Assembly (NCBI GenBank): GCA_022564635.1
Contig: JADFLA010000010.1
Span: 1-32,753 of the forward strand
DNA length: 32,753 nt
Reading direction: 5' to 3'
From: Nanobdellota archaeon
GTDB taxonomy: Archaea > Nanobdellota > Nanobdellia > Woesearchaeales > GW2011-AR4
Shown here: positions 15,778 to 22,868 of the stretch, piece after piece
Layout: the number at the start of each line of letters is the position of its first letter
How positions within the stretch are numbered: the stretch's first letter is position 1
Notes under the pieces: generated by a model
Told to the model about the DNA's origin: nothing
Seen by the model: the letters and a program-made list of their open reading frames with translations, nothing else
Databases searched by the model: none
Translations under genes and position numbers: made by a program

Positions 15778-16914
15778 ATGGTTTTTGTTAAGAGTGCGGG
15801 AATGACGAAGTTTGATATTGATCAAAGAAGTTCTTATGATAGGATTTATGAGTGTGTTAACGAATCTCTGGATTCAGGAAATATAAATTTTGACCGGATT
15901 GATGCTATTTTTGTTTCCAATGGTGAACCGGAATCTAATGGTGAAAGGCAAAAGCATGTTGGACCGATGATGAGCAGCATGTTTCAGAAAAAAATCCCGA
16001 TTATCACTGTTCCGGCAGGCTGCGGAGGAGGGGGTGCAGCCTTATGGAATGCAATAAACTATCAGGGAAAAAACAGCGTAAATAATATTTTGGTCATTGG
16101 TTTTGAGAAACTTGTCGCAAATCAGTCTGAAAAAACCACAGATGAGATGCTTATGGGTGGGGAAAGAATCTATGAACAGGCAGAAGGTGTAATATTCCCG
16201 GCGCAAAATGCCTTAGTTGCTCAGCAATATATGATGAAGTATAATGTCACAACAGATGACCTGGCCTTGGTTGCATTGAAAAATCATGATAATGCTTACC
16301 TCAATCCAAAAGCTAGGTTTTATGGCAAGAAAATAACTTTAGACATGATTAATAAGTCCCCTATCGTATCTTCTCCCCTAAGGTTGTTTGACTGTAGCAT
16401 CCCATGCAACGGAGCTGCTTCATTGATCATTAGCAAAGATAAAACAGATATAGAGATTATTGGCAGCGGGTTAAGTACCAGCAACTTGTCTAGCTTTGAA
16501 AGGAAGGATATGATTTCCTGGAACAGCACCAAAAAGGCAGCTGAAATAGCATATAAACAAGCCAAGGTAAGTCCTAAAGACATACATATTGCGGAAATCC
16601 ATGATGCATTTACACCTGTAGAACTCATTTCCTATGAAGACCTAGGATTTGTCGAGAAAGGCAAAGGCGCTGATTTGATAAGGGACGGAATTGTAAATTT
16701 AAACGGCAGCTTGCCCGTAAACACTTCTGGAGGCCTAAAGGCAAAAGGCCATCCAATAAGCGCTACTGGCATTTCCCAGATATATGAAATCGTAAAGCAG
16801 ATGAGGAAAGAAGCAGGAAAACGCCAAGTTGACAGCATAAAATACGCTCTTACACAAAATATCGGTGGAGCAGGCAGCATAGCCAGTGTCCATATACTAA
16901 AAAAGGTTATGTGA
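15778..16914 (+). CDS. archaeal-type thiolase, copy 2
   Basis: This 378-aa paralogue of the thiolase at 13178-14305 has all the same landmarks: nucleophile C82 in AGCGGGGAALW, HDAFTPVE, GGLKAKGHPISATG and NIGGAGSIASVHI. The N-terminal about 140 residues, which line the acyl pocket, differ clearly from copy 1 while much of the rest is almost identical, suggesting different chain-length preference or a heteromeric complex. It begins one base after the OB-DUF362 stop and ends the operon. The double-hairpin element at 16978-17028 follows and may terminate transcription. Confidence 0.9.
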   Translation: MVFVKSAGMTKFDIDQRSSYDRIYECVNESLDSGNINFDRIDAIFVSNGEPESNGERQKHVGPMMSSMFQKKIPIITVPAGCGGGGAALWNAINYQGKNSVNNILVIGFEKLVANQSEKTTDEMLMGGERIYEQAEGVIFPAQNALVAQQYMMKYNVTTDDLALVALKNHDNAYLNPKARFYGKKITLDMINKSPIVSSPLRLFDCSIPCNGAASLIISKDKTDIEIIGSGLSTSNLSSFERKDMISWNSTKKAAEIAYKQAKVSPKDIHIAEIHDAFTPVELISYEDLGFVEKGKGADLIRDGIVNLNGSLPVNTSGGLKAKGHPISATGISQIYEIVKQMRKEAGKRQVDSIKYALTQNIGGAGSIASVHILKKVM

Positions 16915-16977
16915 TTCTTAGAATTATTTTTTATTCAAATTCTATTAATTTTTTAATATTATTTTTCTATAATTTCA

Positions 16978-17028
16978 TGAAAATTCTTTGAATTTTCAGG
17001 ACACCGAAAATCTTCGATTTTCGCGTGT
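16978..17028. repeat. double-hairpin palindromic repeat, copy 1
   Basis: Two adjacent perfect hairpins: TGAAAATTC-TTT-GAATTTTCA (16978-16998) and CGAAAATC-TTC-GATTTTCG (17005-17023), separated by GGACAC and followed by CGTGTTTATTTA. The same arrangement recurs at 31042-31094, so this looks like a dispersed repeat. Here it lies in the 248-bp space between convergent genes 16914 and 17163 and may act as a bidirectional terminator. The rest of the space is AT-rich and has no gene. Confidence 0.65.
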
Positions 17029-17162
17029 TTATTTAATTATTGTTTTATTATTCTATTGAATTTTAATTATTAATCAGTTTTGCGCAGTTGTTTATTGGTT
17101 TTTTAGTTATTGTTTTTATTGAATCATTGTTTTCATTGTTGTATTAATTTTTATTTGAATTG

Positions 17163-18569
17163 TTATTTTGGATTTAGTATGTGTATAGCCTTTCCCATCG
17201 TTGCTTCTGCTGCCTCCATTAAACTCTCACTTAGTGTAGGATGAGGATGTATTGTCAAGGCTACATCTTCCAAAGTGGCTTCCATCTTAATTGCCAAAGC
17301 TGCCTCACTTATAAGATTTGAGGCTTCGCTTCCAATAATTTGTACTCCAAGTACCTTATCATTTTTCTTATCTGCAACTACTTTGACAAATCCATCTGTT
17401 TCATTTCTAGTCATTGCCCTGCTAGACACACTAAAAGGAAATTTCCCTACTTTTACTTTCATGCCTTTATCTTTTGCCTCTGCCTCATCCAAGCCTACAG
17501 TAGCAATCTCTGGGTCAGTAAAAATAACTGCAGGTACAACAATATTTTCATAATTATCCTTTTTTCCTGCAATTGCCTCTGCAACAAACTTTCCTTGCCT
17601 TGACGCTTTATGTGCTAGCATAGGCCCTGTAGAAACATCTCCTATAGCATAAATATTTTTATTATTTGTCCTCAAATTATTATCAACTTCAATAAAACCG
17701 TTCTTATCCAGTTTAATTCTTGTATTTCCAAGTCCTAAATTTTTTGTATTTGGGTATCTTCCCACAGCAACTAGGATCTTATCCGCATCTAATGATATCT
17801 TTCCATTCCCTTTTGAATTTATAACGACTTTATTGTTTTCAATCTTTTCAGCCTTTGAATTATTATAAATCTGAACACCTAGATTTTCAAGATTTTTTTG
17901 CAGAACATTAACTATGCTTTTATCAAAACCGGGTAAGATGTGTTTTTCTTCCTCAATAACATGAACCTTACTGCCTAGTTTTGCATACACTGTTCCTAGC
18001 TCAAGACCTATATAACCACCGCCAATAACTACCATGTTCTTGGGTATTTCTTCTAAATACAAGGCCTCTTTTGAACTTATAATTTTCTTGCTATCAAATT
18101 TGAAATTTGGCATTTCAACTGGTTTTGAACCAACTGCAATTATTGCTTTTTCAAAATCAATATATGAAATATTCTTATCATTGGTTACTTTCAACCTATT
18201 AGAACTATCAAAAAATGCTGTTCCCTTTACAACAATTATTTTATTTTGCTTGCAAAGAAAATCAATACCCTCAATAAGTTTGGATATTATTCCATCTTTC
18301 CATTCCTGCATTTTTTTGAAATCCATTGTAACCCTGCTTACATTAATACCCATCTTATTTGATTTCTTTATTTTATCAAGAAATTCAGATGCATAAATCA
18401 TGGCTTTTGATGGTATGCAACCATAATTAAGGCATATTCCCCCTAACTTATCCTTATCAACCAAAACAACTTTTTTATTCAATTGTGCTAGCCTTATAGC
18501 AGCCACATAGCCTCCTGGACCTGCACCTATTACTACAACTTCAGTTTTTATAGCATTGCTGGAATTCAT
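17163..18569 (-). CDS. lpdA: dihydrolipoyl dehydrogenase
   Basis: This 468-aa flavoprotein reoxidises dihydrolipoyl groups with NAD+, as E3 of 2-oxoacid dehydrogenases or L-protein of the glycine cleavage system. It has the FAD motif VVVIGAGPGGYVAA (11-24), the redox disulfide GGICLNYGCIPSK (C46, C51), the NAD motif VVIGGGYIGLELG, the second FAD motif IYAIGDV and the C-terminal HPHPTLSE with the catalytic His-Glu. An in-frame TTG at 18584 would add five residues; I prefer the ATG at 18569. No E1/E2 or lipoyl genes are in the window, so its partner complex is elsewhere. A link to lipid synthesis would be through acetyl-CoA supply, which is speculation. Confidence 0.93.
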   Translation of the reverse strand: MNSSNAIKTEVVVIGAGPGGYVAAIRLAQLNKKVVLVDKDKLGGICLNYGCIPSKAMIYASEFLDKIKKSNKMGINVSRVTMDFKKMQEWKDGIISKLIEGIDFLCKQNKIIVVKGTAFFDSSNRLKVTNDKNISYIDFEKAIIAVGSKPVEMPNFKFDSKKIISSKEALYLEEIPKNMVVIGGGYIGLELGTVYAKLGSKVHVIEEEKHILPGFDKSIVNVLQKNLENLGVQIYNNSKAEKIENNKVVINSKGNGKISLDADKILVAVGRYPNTKNLGLGNTRIKLDKNGFIEVDNNLRTNNKNIYAIGDVSTGPMLAHKASRQGKFVAEAIAGKKDNYENIVVPAVIFTDPEIATVGLDEAEAKDKGMKVKVGKFPFSVSSRAMTRNETDGFVKVVADKKNDKVLGVQIIGSEASNLISEAALAIKMEATLEDVALTIHPHPTLSESLMEAAEATMGKAIHILNPK

Positions 18570-18676
18570 TTTATATTTATTCAAATGGTTCTATATTCCC
18601 TTAATAAATCTAACGATTTATAATTATAGAAAAAGGGAAGATTTAAAAAGCCATTATTTTTACTCTTTAGACTATA

Positions 18677-19654
18677 ATGGTAAGCAGTATAACTGTACAA
18701 CAGAAAAAATCTTGGAAACCAGATAGACCTACTTCAAGAGGTGCAACAGCATTTCATGATGCAGTTATGGATGCTTCTTGGTTGCATAATTGTGTAGATC
18801 AATTAATAAAATACGTTGGTCCAAAAATTAAAGAAAAGGATGTTGTTGTTGATTTCGGTGCTGGAACTGGAACATCATCTACTAGGATTCTTAAAAAATT
18901 TAAGAGTAAAATTAGCCTATGGCTTGTTGATAATTCCCCTGCATGGCTTGGTAAAGCATATGAATATATGCACTCCAAACCGAATGTGGATTTTTTTGTA
19001 TTAGAAAAGAAGAATACACATTACTCTACCTTATCTGAAACTGTTGGGAAAGAATCCGTCAATAATGTCTTATCCTCAAACACCGTACATCTAATCCCAG
19101 ACCTTAAAGACACTTTTAAGGGTATTTTTGATTCCTTAAAGTCAAACGGAGTTTTTATTTTTAATAGTGGAAATATTGAAAGGAAAGGCAAACCAAAAGG
19201 TGCCTTGATGCTCGATTCTACTGTTTATAGGGTGCATGACATTGCAATTGATTTGATTAAAAAGATGCCTCAGTTTAAAGATTACAGGGAAGGTCTTGAT
19301 AAACGAATAAAGGCTTTCTTACCTCAAAGAAAATTCATCTTTCCGTATCCTAGAGACATCAGAGAATACGTAAACGCTCTTAAAGACGCTGGATTCGGAC
19401 AAGTGAAAATATATTATTCGTGCTTTAAGGTAAAATATTCTGATTACCTCAAATTTTTGAGAGTTAAAAGACTACAAGCGGGTATGCTGCCAGAAGTTGG
19501 TGGCCGAGAACCAAATCCAAAAGAGATCGAGGACAGAGATGAACTGATAACCCAGGCTTCCTCGCAACTTTTTGATGAACTTAAGAAAAATAATCCCCTT
19601 GCAGATGATAAATCTTGGCAATGTGAATTTGCTTTTGTTTCAGGCGTTAAATAA
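18677..19654 (+). CDS. class I SAM-dependent methyltransferase
   Basis: This 325-aa protein has a Rossmann-type SAM domain with motif I VVVDFGAGTGTSS at about 56-68, a motif II-like WLVDNSPAW, and a motif IV-like stretch NNVLSSNTVHLIPDL followed by LKSNGVFIFNSGNI. The C-terminal about 130 residues do not match a family I know. TTTAAAAAG at 18642-18650 is about 30 nt before the ATG, so it is probably leaderless. fabG begins 11 nt after its stop, so the two are co-transcribed. Modification of an acyl chain, or a BioC-like malonyl methylation, is conceivable from context, but the substrate is unknown. Confidence 0.75.
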   Translation: MVSSITVQQKKSWKPDRPTSRGATAFHDAVMDASWLHNCVDQLIKYVGPKIKEKDVVVDFGAGTGTSSTRILKKFKSKISLWLVDNSPAWLGKAYEYMHSKPNVDFFVLEKKNTHYSTLSETVGKESVNNVLSSNTVHLIPDLKDTFKGIFDSLKSNGVFIFNSGNIERKGKPKGALMLDSTVYRVHDIAIDLIKKMPQFKDYREGLDKRIKAFLPQRKFIFPYPRDIREYVNALKDAGFGQVKIYYSCFKVKYSDYLKFLRVKRLQAGMLPEVGGREPNPKEIEDRDELITQASSQLFDELKKNNPLADDKSWQCEFAFVSGVK

Positions 19655-19665
19655 CGTTATTAAGA

Positions 19666-20400
19666 ATGCTAAAAAATAAAATTGCTTTAATTACTGGAGC
19701 TTCTAGAGGTATTGGGGAAGCTATTGCTATTGAATTTGCTAAAAATAATGCTGATGTTATAATTAATTACTACAATGATCAAGAAGAAGCCCAAAAGGTT
19801 GTTGACAAAGTAAAGAAATATGGCGTTGAAAGTATGGCTGTTAAAGCTGATGTATCCAATTTCAATGAAGTAAAGCAAATGGTAGAGGAGATACAAAAAA
19901 AATTCAAAAGAGTGGATATTCTTGTCAACAATGCTGGAATTGTAAAAGATAGGACCTTAAAAAACATAACTCTGGAGGAATGGCACGCAGTCATAAATAC
20001 AAATCTGAATGGAGTTTTCTATGTGACCAAAGTAGTTTTGCCATTGATAGGTGAAGGAGGAAGAATCATAAATATATCTTCTATTGTTGGCCAATATGGA
20101 AACTTTGGACAATGTAATTATGCAGCTGCTAAAGCAGGTATTATAGGATTTACAAAATCACTAGCAAAAGAGCTTGGCAAAAAGAAGATAACAGTAAATG
20201 CCATTGCTCCTGGATTTGTAAAAACCGGCATTACCAAAAACATACCGTTTCTCAGGAAAAAGATAATAAATTATATGACCCCATTGAAAGAGGGAGCTGA
20301 ACCGAAGGATATTGCTAATCTTGTTACATTCTTGGCATCAGAAAAATCTAGATACATAACTGGTTCTGTAATCAATATTGATGGAGGTTTGGCTTTTTAA
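19666..20400 (+). CDS. fabG: 3-oxoacyl-ACP/CoA reductase (FabG)
   Basis: This 244-aa short-chain dehydrogenase reduces 3-oxoacyl thioesters to (R)-3-hydroxyacyl products. It has the cofactor loop TGASRGIG (10-17), NNAG (88-91), the catalytic S139-Y152-K156 triad (NISS; YAAAK) and the C-terminal SRYITGSVINIDGGLAF, all typical of FabG. The product is the substrate expected for the FabZ-like dehydratase at 12651. Its DNA has few distinctive features apart from the short 11-nt gap after the methyltransferase gene, consistent with an operon. PhaB-type or other SDR reductases are closely related, but the setting favours fatty-acid synthesis. Confidence 0.88.
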   Translation: MLKNKIALITGASRGIGEAIAIEFAKNNADVIINYYNDQEEAQKVVDKVKKYGVESMAVKADVSNFNEVKQMVEEIQKKFKRVDILVNNAGIVKDRTLKNITLEEWHAVINTNLNGVFYVTKVVLPLIGEGGRIINISSIVGQYGNFGQCNYAAAKAGIIGFTKSLAKELGKKKITVNAIAPGFVKTGITKNIPFLRKKIINYMTPLKEGAEPKDIANLVTFLASEKSRYITGSVINIDGGLAF

Positions 20401-20458
20401 AATTGCCGTGTAAAAACCATTAGATTTATATATAACTCCTCCATTCTCAAGCTTAAGT

Positions 20459-20499
20459 TTTCTTAGGAATTTCTTAAGAAACTAAGAAAGTATGAGGTA
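20459..20499 (+). promoter_or_regulatory. palindromic 5' leader and SD of the TRAM gene
   Basis: A TATA-like TTTATATATAAC at about 20425-20436 predicts a start near 20456 and a leader of about 55 nt. The leader holds TTTCTTAG (20459-20466) pairing with CTAAGAAA (20482-20489), with an inner palindrome TTTCTTAAGAAA. GAGGTAG (20494-20500) is the Shine-Dalgarno, 10 nt before the ATG. A temperature-sensitive hairpin would fit a cold-shock-like product, but this is only suggested by the fold. Confidence 0.4.
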
Positions 20500-20509
20500 G
20501 AAATAAAAT

Positions 20510-20872
20510 ATGTACGACCAAGATAGAAACAGATTTGCTCCAGTTAAAATTGGAGATGAAATAGATGTAAAGATAGAAGCTATAGGTGAAAAAGGAGATG
20601 GAATCGCAAAGCAAGAGGGCTTTGTATTGTTTGTTCCCAACACAAAAGAAGGCCAGGAAGTGAAGATAAGAATCACAAAAGTGTTGAGAAAAGTAGGCTT
20701 TGCAGAAGTTGTTGGTGAAGGTGAAGCAGCTCCTAAAGATGCTGAAACTGCAGATAGTTCTGCTACTACAGAAGAAGCTCCGCAACCACAAGAAGAGCCT
20801 GCAGCTGAGGAACCTGAAGAGAAAAAAGTAGAAGACACCGAAGACTTTGGTGAAGAAGAAAAGAAAGAATAA
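20510..20872 (+). CDS. TRAM-domain RNA-binding protein with acidic tail
   Basis: This 120-aa protein has a TRAM domain at about residues 10-68 (VKIGDEIDVKIEAIGEKGDGIAK, FVLFVPNTKEGQEVKIRITKVLRKVGFAEVV), a small beta-barrel that binds RNA. Stand-alone archaeal TRAM proteins behave as RNA chaperones analogous to bacterial cold-shock proteins. The last about 50 residues are a low-complexity Glu/Ala/Pro-rich acidic tail, longer than in the usual roughly 65-aa stand-alone form. It has its own TATA box, a palindromic leader and a GAGGT Shine-Dalgarno, so it is regulated separately from fabG upstream. Confidence 0.9.
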   Translation: MYDQDRNRFAPVKIGDEIDVKIEAIGEKGDGIAKQEGFVLFVPNTKEGQEVKIRITKVLRKVGFAEVVGEGEAAPKDAETADSSATTEEAPQPQEEPAAEEPEEKKVEDTEDFGEEEKKE

Positions 20873-20930
20873 GGTTATTTCTATTTTATTTTTAGCTAAT
20901 TTTAAATAATCGTATCTCTAAAGTCCATTT

Positions 20931-21482
20931 ATGAGACTATTCGTAGCCGTTGAGATTTCAGATGATATAAAAAATTATTTGGGTAAAATACAAGAAGAAT
21001 TCATAGATAATCATTCAAACAAGATAGGATTAGTTAATGTGAATAATATTCATCTGACACTAAAATTTCTTGGAGAAGTCCAGCCAAACAATGTAGAAAT
21101 AGTAAAAAAGGACCTCAAAAAAATAACATTCAATAAATTCTCGGTTTATTTGGATAAAATAGGAGTTTTTCCAAGTGAAAACTGCATAAGAGTCGTATGG
21201 GTAGGATTAAAACCAGAAGATCCCATATTGGGATTACAAAAAGATATTGATGATAGACTCAAAAAATTATTCAAAAAAGAGAAAAACTTCAAAGCCCATA
21301 TTACATTAGCTCGTGTTAAATTTATTGAAGACAAAAAACAATTTATTAATGAATTAAAAAAAATAAAGGTAGAGAATAAAAACATCAAGGTAGATAGTTT
21401 TAAGTTGGTAAAAAGCTCCCTAACAGGGCAGGGCCCGATTTATGAGGATATAGATATTTTTAGTGGGGATACGCCAGAGTAA
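20931..21482 (+). CDS. thpR: RNA 2',3'-cyclic phosphodiesterase
   Basis: This 183-aa protein is a 2H phosphoesterase of the ThpR/LigT family (formerly 2'-5' RNA ligase). The two catalytic HxT motifs are HLTLKFLGEV (H41, T43) and AHITLARVK (H123, T125). It opens 2',3'-cyclic phosphate ends of RNA and may take part in tRNA processing. TTTAAATAAT at 20901-20910 is about 26 nt before the ATG, predicting a leaderless transcript. The structured element at 21535-21688 begins about 50 bp after its stop. Confidence 0.92.
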   Translation: MRLFVAVEISDDIKNYLGKIQEEFIDNHSNKIGLVNVNNIHLTLKFLGEVQPNNVEIVKKDLKKITFNKFSVYLDKIGVFPSENCIRVVWVGLKPEDPILGLQKDIDDRLKKLFKKEKNFKAHITLARVKFIEDKKQFINELKKIKVENKNIKVDSFKLVKSSLTGQGPIYEDIDIFSGDTPE

Positions 21483-21534
21483 CATTTTCTTTGTATAGAA
21501 TCCAACTTTGTAGTAATCGTTGTTGCACTTTGTT

Positions 21535-21688
21535 ATCCTAGAAATCCAATTAACCCTTAGGGTTATCAAACTCTGGACATTAGTCCAGAGTTATTGGATT
21601 TCTAGGATGCCAAAAATAGATAACTCTGAATGAAGCGAAGCGTAATCCAGAGTACCTTTTCAGCAAAAGAGTTATCTATTTTTGTGCA
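21535..21688. repeat. compound palindromic element (three-way junction plus long hairpin)
   Basis: Arms ATCCTAGAAATCCAAT (21535-21550) and their exact complement (21593-21608) enclose two hairpins, TAACCC-TTA-GGGTTA (21551-21565) and AACTCTGGAC-ATTA-GTCCAGAGTT (21569-21592), leaving only TCA unpaired: an ideal three-way junction. Directly after it, CAAAAATAGATAACTCT (21611-21627) pairs exactly with 21668-21684, extended by TGC/GCA with one bulge, around a GAAGCGAAGCG core. TCCAGAGT or its complement recurs in both halves. It could be a MITE-like insertion or a structured RNA. It lies between thpR and the desaturase TATA box. Confidence 0.7.
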
Positions 21689-21708
21689 TATTGGAAATAA
21701 TCCGGATA

Positions 21709-21720
21709 TTTTAAATATAT
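21709..21720 (+). promoter_or_regulatory. TATA box of the desaturase gene
   Basis: TTTTAAATATAT lies about 26 nt before the ATG at 21741, predicting a leaderless transcript. A gene of probably bacterial origin has thus acquired, or been inserted behind, an archaeal promoter just downstream of the palindromic element. Confidence 0.55.
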
Positions 21721-21740
21721 CTTAGTACAAACTTAAAAGT

Positions 21741-22745
21741 ATGGACAATAATTTCGCAGAACTTTCGCGGTTGGTAAGAGAAAAGGGTTTACTCGAAAGG
21801 CAATATAGATACTATGCATTTAAAATAATCAGTACATTGGTATTGCTCTCATTAGGTATTTTTTTATTATTGACCATCCACCATTTCGGGCTTAAGTTAC
21901 TAATCGCAGTTTATCTGGCTTTTGTGTATGTACAGGTTAGTTTTGTTGGTCATGATGTTGCCCACCACCAGGTGTTCAAGTTATCCAAATATAATGATTT
22001 CTTGGGGCTCTTCTTTGGTTCCTTTCTACTTGGAGTAAGTCGGGGTTACTGGACGGACAAGCACAATACTCATCATAGACAACCCAACCGGATTGATGCT
22101 GATCCGGATATTGAATACCCGATTTTTGCTTTTAGTGAGGAACAAGCATTAAGCAAAAGGGGTGTACAGAGGTTTATGGTGAAATATCAAGCATTTTTCT
22201 TCTTGCCCCTTTGGTTATTTGAAGGAATTGTCATAAGGGGTGCTTCTATCCTTTATCTCATCACTCATAAGGTTAAATACCGCCTGATTGATGCTCTGCT
22301 CATAGCTACTCATTTGATTGGGTATACTGTACTGATTTTTAGTTTACTCCCAACAGGACAGGCCTTTCTCTTTATATTGATTCATCAGGCTCTCTTTGGT
22401 TTTTATTTATCTTCCGTGTTTGCTCCCAATCACAAAGGTATGCCTTTAAACGAAAAAGATACCAAGATAGACTTCATTCATGAACAGGTTCTTACGGCCA
22501 GAAATGTCAAAGCTCATCCACTTACTGATTATTGGTATGGGGGGCTAAACTATCAGATCGAACATCATTTATTTCCTACAACAGCGCGCAATAAATTGGG
22601 GGAATTACAAAAAATCGTACGCTCATATTGCCAGGAGCACGATATTCATTACTATGAAACAGGAATGGTACAATCTTATAAAGAAATTATTGTATTTCTT
22701 CATGGTGTAAGCGCCGTTGTTCGTAAGTCTCATTCTGCACCCTAA
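21741..22745 (+). CDS. membrane fatty-acid desaturase (acyl-CoA/acyl-lipid type)
   Basis: This 334-aa integral membrane protein has the three histidine boxes of diiron desaturases: HDVAHH (71-76), HNTHH (108-112) and QIEHH (272-276). The Gln in the third box and the LNYQIEHHLFPT context are typical of front-end (linoleoyl-CoA-type) desaturases. Hydrophobic segments at about 29-46, 50-68, 150-172 and 184-220 fit the usual four-helix topology. It introduces a double bond into a fatty acyl chain using O2 and reduced ferredoxin or cytochrome b5; no fused cytochrome b5 domain is present. Its richer G+C content and bacterial look suggest horizontal transfer. Its presence makes sense only if fatty acyl chains are made or taken up. 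Confidence 0.92.
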   Translation: MDNNFAELSRLVREKGLLERQYRYYAFKIISTLVLLSLGIFLLLTIHHFGLKLLIAVYLAFVYVQVSFVGHDVAHHQVFKLSKYNDFLGLFFGSFLLGVSRGYWTDKHNTHHRQPNRIDADPDIEYPIFAFSEEQALSKRGVQRFMVKYQAFFFLPLWLFEGIVIRGASILYLITHKVKYRLIDALLIATHLIGYTVLIFSLLPTGQAFLFILIHQALFGFYLSSVFAPNHKGMPLNEKDTKIDFIHEQVLTARNVKAHPLTDYWYGGLNYQIEHHLFPTTARNKLGELQKIVRSYCQEHDIHYYETGMVQSYKEIIVFLHGVSAVVRKSHSAP

Positions 22746-22800
22746 GAAATTGTCCATATTCTGTAGAAACTTTTTTAAACCAAACCTTATCCTTTTTACA

Positions 22801-22857
22801 TATTACCAAATCACTGCATGAGGTAATAAAAACTGCAGTTCAATTTCTGAACTTGCA
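22801..22857 (+). promoter_or_regulatory. two-hairpin 5' leader of the uS2 gene
   Basis: TTTTTTAAAC (22771-22780) predicts transcription from about 22800. The leader of about 69 nt contains TATTACC/GGTAATA (22801-22807/22822-22828) and TGCAGTTCA/TGAACTTGCA (22834-22842/22848-22857, one bulge). The Shine-Dalgarno-like GAGGTAAT overlaps the first stem and is too far from the ATG at 22869 to work unless the second hairpin is looped out. Ribosomal-protein leaders are often autoregulatory, which is the inference here. Confidence 0.4.
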
Positions 22858-22868
22858 TTAAATATAAA

